NCBI RefSeq assembly: GCF_902143375.2
Contig: NZ_CABFVA020000079.1
Coordinates: 1 to 37,796, forward strand
Direction of reading: 5' to 3'
DNA: 37,796 nt
DNA from: Methylacidimicrobium tartarophylax
GTDB taxonomy: Bacteria > Verrucomicrobiota > Verrucomicrobiia > Methylacidiphilales > Methylacidiphilaceae
Position numbers and translations under genes: made by a program. Under the pieces are notes generated by a model. That model was given only the letters and a program-made list of their open reading frames with translations, did not search any database and was not told where the DNA came from. Position 1 is the first letter of the stretch. Every line of letters starts with the position of its first letter. Shown one piece after another: positions 33,336 to 37,796 of this stretch.

Positions 33336-34577
33336 ATGAATACGGATGTGACACCTGAGCTCAGCGGCCCGCTCCCGCCATCCGCCTTCCTGCGTCTTTG
33401 CGTGCGGGAGCCTTACCGGATCCTCTTTCCGCTGGGCACGGTTTTTGGTTTTTTGGGGGTCGCGGTCTGGCCGCTCGCCGCACTGGGATGGGCTCCTTCT
33501 CCGCCGGCCCAGAGCCATCCCCGGCTCATGATCGAAGGTTTTGTCGGTTCCTTTCTGATCGGTTTCCTCGGGACCTCCCTGCCGCGCCTCCTCGAGATCA
33601 AGCCGTTGAGCGGAAACCTGCTGCTGCTCGTGTCCGTCTCCCTCTTGACGGGAAGCGTCCTCCAACTCCTGGGCGGACAGTGGGCGGGTGACCTTCTCTT
33701 CGCCTTTTCGCTCCTTCTGCCCCTGACCTTTTTCGCCCTGCGTTTTCGAGCCTGGAAGGCGAGCGCGCCTCCGAGTTTTATTCTGGTGGTCTTGGGAGTG
33801 TTGGGAGCGGTGGCGGGTGCCTTCCTGCAGGCTGAGAAGACCGCCGGGATGCGGATGAGTCCTCTCGTCCAGCAGTTCAGCGCGCTTCTGCTCTTCCAAG
33901 GGCTGCCTCTTCTTCCCCTTCTCGGGTTGAGCGCTTTCTTCCTGCCGCGGCTCTACCGCGGGGAGAGCGAAAAAGCGCAGCCGACGGCAGATCACTCCTC
34001 GGGAGAACGGATCCGTTCCGCTCTGCTCGCCACGGCAGCGGGGCTGCTGATCCTCACCAGCTTCCTTCTCGAAGCAGGAGGCAGCCGGCTGCTGGGAGGG
34101 CTTCTGCGGGCGGCCACCGCCTTCGGCTATCTCGCGCTGACCTTGCCCCTCTCTCCGGAGCTCTTGGGCCGGGGAACCGTCGCGGCCGCTTCCCGGCTGG
34201 CGCTCGGCTTGTCGCTCCTGGGGCTGCTCCTCGCCTCCTTTCTCTCCCCAGCCGGTTCTCTCCATCTCTTCTTCCTGGGGGGAGTCGGGTTGATGATCCT
34301 GGCTGTAGGCGCTCGCGTCGTCTACGGGCTAAGCGGGAGGAGCTTCCTGCTTCAGTTCCGCTTCATCCCGTTTGAGTTTGCCATTGGCGGGCTGATGGCG
34401 GCGTTGCTGACAAGAATCGCGGCCGATCAGATCCCTTCCTGGCGATCTCCGCTTCTTTCGGTCTCGGCACTGTTCTGGATGGCAGCCCTGGCCCTCTGGA
34501 CGTTCGCCGTGCTCCCCTTCGTCCTTTGTCCGGATGCCGAACCGGAGGGCGAGAGCGAGGGAAATCCGGAAGCATAG
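33336..34577 (+). CDS. NnrS-like polytopic membrane protein
   Basis: A 413-residue protein with about 12 helices. The N-terminal EPYRILFPLGTVFGFLGVAVW and the following SHPRLMIEGFVGSFLIGFLGTSLPRLL match the NnrS family (usually H-x-x-x-M-x-x-G-F-x-x-x-x-x-x-G-F-L-x-T-A). NnrS proteins are heme- and copper-binding membrane proteins linked to resistance to nitric-oxide stress and to denitrification loci. The protein lies divergent from the sigma-54 activator. It is followed by a small exported-protein gene after only 16 bases, so the two may form an operon. Start at ATG 33336, GGAAG upstream. Confidence 0.8.
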   Translation: MNTDVTPELSGPLPPSAFLRLCVREPYRILFPLGTVFGFLGVAVWPLAALGWAPSPPAQSHPRLMIEGFVGSFLIGFLGTSLPRLLEIKPLSGNLLLLVSVSLLTGSVLQLLGGQWAGDLLFAFSLLLPLTFFALRFRAWKASAPPSFILVVLGVLGAVAGAFLQAEKTAGMRMSPLVQQFSALLLFQGLPLLPLLGLSAFFLPRLYRGESEKAQPTADHSSGERIRSALLATAAGLLILTSFLLEAGGSRLLGGLLRAATAFGYLALTLPLSPELLGRGTVAAASRLALGLSLLGLLLASFLSPAGSLHLFFLGGVGLMILAVGARVVYGLSGRSFLLQFRFIPFEFAIGGLMAALLTRIAADQIPSWRSPLLSVSALFWMAALALWTFAVLPFVLCPDAEPEGESEGNPEA

Positions 34578-34593
34578 AGAGGAGGTGGTCGAA

Positions 34594-35073
34594 ATGGGGC
34601 GCGTGGGACGGTGGTTTGCGGCGGCGATTCTCGGTTCGGTTTTCGCGGGCTTTCCCACCGACGTTCCGGCGGGAAGCGTACGCTGGGAGACCGAGAAGGA
34701 GCCCTTTCCGGGTCCCGCCTTTACCTTGAGTGCGCCCGCGCCGGCTTTTGAAAAGCATCAGGGGGTCTCCTTCTACGCTGCTGCACCTTCCTTCCAGTGG
34801 AAGGTTCTCGGGAAGCTCTACTATCGGGGAGCGACCGAGGTCTGGGCATCTCCCCTGGGACGGGGACGGCTCTGTGCGGTGGCCAAGGAGCATAGGTGTG
34901 ACACCCTGGTACTCATCAACCGAAACCTTACCTATCTGGGAACTCCCGATAATCCCAGGGATATTCCCCTCTCTTCCGGGATGCGCGGCTGGCGTCCGAT
35001 GGAGGAGTTCGGTCCCGCGAAGCCCCGTTACCGGGTCGACGCCTTTTTCCTGGCCGGGAGGCGGCAGCGCTAG
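34594..35073 (+). CDS. Exported hypothetical protein
   Basis: A 159-residue protein with an N-terminal signal (MGRVGRWFAAAILGSVFAGFPTDVPAG) and no family I recognise. The mature part is Pro/Ala/Tyr-rich near its start (SAPAPAFEKHQGVSFYAAAPSFQWK), has a Cys pair (RLCAVAKEHRCDTLV) that could form a disulfide, and ends VDAFFLAGRRQR. The ATG at 34594 has GGAGG 8 bases upstream; an upstream ATG at 34534 would remove the clear signal peptide. It is probably co-transcribed with the NnrS-like gene. Confidence 0.65.
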   Translation: MGRVGRWFAAAILGSVFAGFPTDVPAGSVRWETEKEPFPGPAFTLSAPAPAFEKHQGVSFYAAAPSFQWKVLGKLYYRGATEVWASPLGRGRLCAVAKEHRCDTLVLINRNLTYLGTPDNPRDIPLSSGMRGWRPMEEFGPAKPRYRVDAFFLAGRRQR

Positions 35074-35097
35074 GCGCGATCGGCGCTTGAGCGCGGG

Positions 35098-35658
35098 TCA
35101 GGGGTTGGGCTTGGTCGCTGGGCCCAGGAAGAGATAGGTGGCCCGGTAGGGAACACGGACGGTTTCGCCCGCGCTTGCGGGCGGTCTTGCGGGAGCGGCC
35201 CCGCCCGCAGTGGCGACCCGAAGAACATGCGTAACGCCCGAGAGCACTCCGGGCGAGCCGGTGCTGTGCACCGCGATCAGCAGCCAAGGGACGTCGGTCG
35301 GGCCGCGACCAGGGCACTGGGCCAAAGGAGGGAGCAATCCCACGATCCGGCTTCCGTCCTCCGCTTCCCAACAGGGACCTCGGAAATGGCGGCCGACCGT
35401 GGCTCCCGCGGAATCCTGGAGGGTTGCGTCCGGTTCAAGAAAGACCCACTTGAACGAAGCTTGGGACTGTACCGACGCCTGAGCCTTGTAAACCTGGAAC
35501 CCCGACGCATGGGCCGTCCAAACGAGCCGGGAGTCGGAAGGGAGGTCAAGGCTCGGCTCCCGCGAAGGAGTCTCTGCCAAGAGCGGTAGAGCGAACAGGA
35601 AGGAGAAAAGGCAACCGGCGAGAAGCCGGCACTGCCTCCGGCACAAAGAAATCCCCAC
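35098..35658 (-). CDS. Exported DUF3455 protein
   Basis: A 186-residue exported protein. After a signal (LLAGCLFSFLFALPLLA) comes the DUF3455 pattern: HASGFQVYKA, FKWVFLEPDATLQD, GATVGRHFRGPCWEAEDGSRIVG, DVPWLLIAVHSTG, GVLSGVTHVLRVATAGGAAP and VPYRATYLFLG. Members occur in the surroundings of bacteria and fungi with unknown function. I prefer the GTG at 35658, preceded by AGAGGAG; an earlier TTG start at 35679 would extend the signal by seven residues. It is convergent with the preceding exported gene. No other genes in the unit. Confidence 0.8.
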   Translation of the reverse strand: MGISLCRRQCRLLAGCLFSFLFALPLLAETPSREPSLDLPSDSRLVWTAHASGFQVYKAQASVQSQASFKWVFLEPDATLQDSAGATVGRHFRGPCWEAEDGSRIVGLLPPLAQCPGRGPTDVPWLLIAVHSTGSPGVLSGVTHVLRVATAGGAAPARPPASAGETVRVPYRATYLFLGPATKPNP

Positions 35659-35795
35659 TCTCGCTCCTCTTCTCACCAAGAAAAGAGAATCCGAAGAGGC
35701 GCCGAGCTGTCAAGCTCTTCGAGAGCGAGTCCTTCCCGTGGGACGTCCTCAACGATTCTCCTTGAATCCGGTTCTGGCGACAATAGCCTTGGGTA

Positions 35796-36338
35796 ATGAA
35801 CCAGGGCCTTCCTAATCCGCCGTGGCAGGAGCGCGTGGCCTCCCTGACCCCCGAAACGGTCGCAAGCAAGGCGGAGGAATTCTTTGGAAAAGGAGGCTTT
35901 CACTGCGCCGAATCGATGCTGCTGGCCTTCAGCGAGGCGCTCGGCGTTCCCGTGGATCTCCGCTACGTGAGGGGTTTCGGCGGAGGGCTCGGTCAGACCC
36001 GGTGCCTTTGCGGCGCCGTCAACGGCGCATCGGTCTTCCTCGGCCTTCTCCTCTCCGAGAGCCGGGGAGGACACCAACTCCGCGGGGGTGGACGCGATCA
36101 CGGGCATCACTCGGAAGTAGACCGAGCGATCCAAAAGCTGGAAGCTCTTTTCAAAGAACGCTACAAGGCCAATTGCTGTAAGTGGCTTACTCGGAAGATC
36201 GAGTGGGGTACTCCTTCTCATCTGGAGCACTGCGTCTCCCTCACCGGGGAAACGGCGAAGATGCTGCTCCAGGTTCTTCAGGAGGAGGTGAAAGCGGATC
36301 CGGCTTCGACCGCGCATTCCGCTCTTCGAGAGGCATAG
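35796..36338 (+). CDS. C_GCAxxG_C_C family redox protein
   Basis: A 180-residue protein of the C_GCAxxG_C_C family, which has Cys-rich motifs and often a redox or metal role next to electron-transfer genes. The Cys pattern is visible: FHCAESMLLAF, then RCLCGAVNGA, NCCKWLT and EHCVSLTG. Four conserved Cys positions with a Gly-Ala-Val-Asn-Gly core fit the family. A His-rich spot GRDHGHHSEV lies between. Start at ATG 35796 is assumed; no strong ribosome site. No recognised neighbour helps assign a pathway. Confidence 0.82.
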   Translation: MNQGLPNPPWQERVASLTPETVASKAEEFFGKGGFHCAESMLLAFSEALGVPVDLRYVRGFGGGLGQTRCLCGAVNGASVFLGLLLSESRGGHQLRGGGRDHGHHSEVDRAIQKLEALFKERYKANCCKWLTRKIEWGTPSHLEHCVSLTGETAKMLLQVLQEEVKADPASTAHSALREA

Positions 36339-36499
36339 CGTTCGCGCATCCATGGAAACTCCTGAAGGAGAAGCTTTAGATTCGCCGCGACGGTTGCAAC
36401 TTTTTCTTCGTAAGAGAAACGTTTGTGCTAAGCTTTCTAATAAGTGCTTCTTTTCCAAACGGAAGGAAGCGACGAAACCATGAAACAGAAGGAGAAACG

Positions 36500-36901
36500 A
36501 TGAAGAAGTTAACTCTCCTCTTGGCGTCGATTGCACTCCTGGGGATCGGATCGGCCGTCCAGCCTCTCCAGGCCCAAGAGCACCAGGGAGCCTCGATGCA
36601 GCTCCATCACATGCATCTGGTCATCAATCATGCGGTGCAGATGGCGGCCGAGGGTTGCAACCTGGCGATGCTCGGCGAGATGAATATGGCTCCTGGCATC
36701 GATGAGCAGGCCGTCGAGCACGGGAAAGGCATGATTCGAGAAGGGAAGGCGCTCGTAAAGAGCGTGCTGCAGAGTAAGGTGATGACAGAGCTGCACGAAA
36801 AGGGAGCGGGGGAAAGTAAGGAGATGACCTATACGCACAAATTAGCGACGGAGGCGCTCGCCTATATCGATCGGCTCGAAGAAATGCACGCGGCGAAGTA
36901 A
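36500..36901 (+). CDS. Exported His/Met-rich helical protein, function unknown
   Basis: A 133-residue protein. The signal is MKKLTLLLASIALLGIGSAVQPLQA, cleaved near AQA-QE; the rest is predicted helical and unusually rich in His and Met: MQLHHMHLVINHAVQMAAEG, then CNLAMLGEMNMAPG and a MTYTHKLATEALAYIDRLEEMHAAK end. No known family is recognised; such His/Met clusters can bind copper or other metals. AAGGAG precedes the ATG at 36500, and a good intrinsic terminator follows, so it is a one-gene unit. Confidence 0.72.
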   Translation: MKKLTLLLASIALLGIGSAVQPLQAQEHQGASMQLHHMHLVINHAVQMAAEGCNLAMLGEMNMAPGIDEQAVEHGKGMIREGKALVKSVLQSKVMTELHEKGAGESKEMTYTHKLATEALAYIDRLEEMHAAK

Positions 36902-36926
36902 TCTCGATCGGCAAGGAAAACCGAAC

Positions 36927-36982
36927 AAGGGGTTTGAGCGGCTGCCCACGTTCTCGGTGAGCGCCCGAGCCCCTTTCTTTTT
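36927..36982 (+). terminator. Intrinsic terminator of the His/Met-rich gene
   Basis: AAGGGG followed by TTTGAGCG pairs with CGCCCGAG followed by CCCCTT, an imperfect long stem with G-U pairs, and TTTCTTTTT comes next. It lies about 25 bases past the stop codon at 36901. Confidence 0.75.
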
Positions 36983-37003
36983 GCCACTCCCTGCTTGCCG
37001 CCT

Positions 37004-37600
37004 TTAGTGCTCAACCGGCTTTGTCCTTAATGTCGAGAGCTCCTGCTCGGCCGAACGCAAATTGTCCTGATCGAGCGCGTCCATCTGATGGCGGCAGTAG
37101 AGCATGCAACGGAGCACGACCACTTGGCGCATCAGGCTCCGTGTCAAGGCGAGCTTTTTCTGCCAAGTACGAAATTCGGGTGCCGAGGCGGCGGTCGGGG
37201 AGAGCGCGGATCCGGCCATCGGGAAGTGTGCCTGCCCGGGCAGGACTTGGTAGAGGATGATCGTCGGCGGATGAAAGAGGGGGTGGAAGTGCTTTCCGTC
37301 ATCGACGAGGTGAACCTCCCACTGTGCCGCGGCTCTCGACTGTTCCGGCTCCGGGACGATCTTCAGCCCTTCGATCTTCTCCCCAGGATAGAGATCTTTG
37401 CCGATCAGAGCCCGTATCCCGGCTTCTGCGGAAACCCCGCCCAGCGCGGGAGCGGAGCAGGAAGAGGCGGATGCCGCCGGGGACGGACCAGGCACGGGCT
37501 CGGCCCCCGAAGCAAATACGGCTAGCAGGGTGACGAGCAGAAGCCCGATTGCCGTTCCCAGCGGGACTCTCGCTTTGCGAATCGCGAGCATGCCGGCCAT
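37004..37600 (-). CDS. Exported hypothetical protein
   Basis: A 198-residue protein with a signal (IGLLLVTLLAVFASGA) and a Ser/Pro/Ala stretch with Cys after it. The centre reads LIGKDLYPGEKIEGLKIVPEPE, then QWEVHLVDDGKHFHPLFHPP and IILYQVLPGQAHF; the C-terminal part is helical (RTWQKKLALTRSLMRQVVVLRCMLYCRHQMDALDQDNL). I do not recognise the family. GAAGGAGAAGG precedes the ATG at 37600. It is convergent with the His/Met-rich gene. An upstream small ORF of 13 codons on the same strand starts at 37737. Confidence 0.65.
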   Translation of the reverse strand: MAGMLAIRKARVPLGTAIGLLLVTLLAVFASGAEPVPGPSPAASASSCSAPALGGVSAEAGIRALIGKDLYPGEKIEGLKIVPEPEQSRAAAQWEVHLVDDGKHFHPLFHPPTIILYQVLPGQAHFPMAGSALSPTAASAPEFRTWQKKLALTRSLMRQVVVLRCMLYCRHQMDALDQDNLRSAEQELSTLRTKPVEH

Positions 37601-37695
37601 CTTGCCTTCTCCTTCCTAGGCCACACCGCCGTCGCGCCTAAGATAGAAGATACCCCACTTTCCTGGGCAAGCAATGCCCGTGCCTTCCCACGCGA

Positions 37696-37737
37696 TCAGG
37701 CATGTCGGCTTAGGGCCTTAATTGTTGGGGTTCGCAT
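37696..37737 (-). CDS. Candidate 13-residue micro-ORF with a strong Shine-Dalgarno
   Basis: The minus strand reads AGGAGG, five bases, then ATG and codons for MRTPTIKALSRHA and TGA. The ribosome site is about the best in the window, far stronger than those of most real genes here. It lies about 95 bases upstream of the exported gene at 37600 and is followed by a small hairpin (GGGCA-N5-TGCCC). It could be a leader peptide controlling the downstream gene. No family known; coding status is unproven. Confidence 0.35.
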   Translation of the reverse strand: MRTPTIKALSRHA

Positions 37738-37796
37738 GATTACCTCCTAGAAAATCGCCGTCCGTTGCTGATCGGGCGTGCGGTGCTTCGGGAGGT

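Overview
This is a GC-rich (roughly 60-65 % by eye) bacterial chromosome segment with ordinary gene density, short intergenic gaps and frequent overlapping stops and starts. My best guess for the source is a verrucomicrobial methanotroph of the Methylacidiphilum/Methylacidimicrobium type. This is inference: the supports are an NAD-dependent formate dehydrogenase next to katG, a siroheme sulfite reductase, and the overall gene style. No rRNA or methane monooxygenase is present to prove it.

Left part (1-4550): a 5'-truncated MNT-type nucleotidyltransferase next to a short dispersed repeat, a RhlE-type DEAD-box helicase (minus strand), and a secreted choloylglycine-hydrolase-family Ntn hydrolase. 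Then comes what looks like a decayed integrative island ending at a tRNA-Arg(CCU) gene. It holds a DUF3363-type relaxase C-terminal fragment and an intact RelE/HigB-like toxin with its HTH antitoxin behind a palindromic operator. A 15-nt near-repeat of the tRNA 3' flank marks the far side.

Middle (4750-17900): two tandem lipoprotein cardiolipin-synthase/phospholipase-D paralogues followed by recD2; queA preceded by a secreted protein made of two internal repeats; a divergent GntR/HutC regulator coupled to a DoxX-like membrane protein; assimilatory sulfite reductase hemoprotein; a thioredoxin-like protein; a MOSC protein; a NusG paralogue translationally coupled to a VanZ protein; and a tiny secreted Cys-rich protein.

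Accessory patch (18030-20770): a third repeat copy, a GNAT acetyltransferase, a possible cytochrome P450 C-terminal scrap, and an AAA15-type ATPase plus RloB pair (RloAB-like, probable defence module). The RloB gene is split by a one-base frameshift in a G tract.

Right part (20960-37796): NAD formate dehydrogenase with the full catalytic set; a LysR regulator divergent from katG; a DUF5666-like exported protein; a membrane-anchored cytochrome c; and an EmrB-OMF-EmrA tripartite efflux operon. A textbook sigma-54 -24/-12 promoter and a paired inverted-repeat UAS sit directly between that operon and the gene for a PAS-PAS-AAA-Fis sigma-54 activator, a compact self-contained regulatory circuit. 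The window ends with an NnrS-like membrane protein, several exported small proteins (one DUF3455), a C_GCAxxG_C_C redox protein, a His/Met-rich exported helical protein with a clear terminator, and a 13-codon ORF with an unusually strong Shine-Dalgarno sequence.
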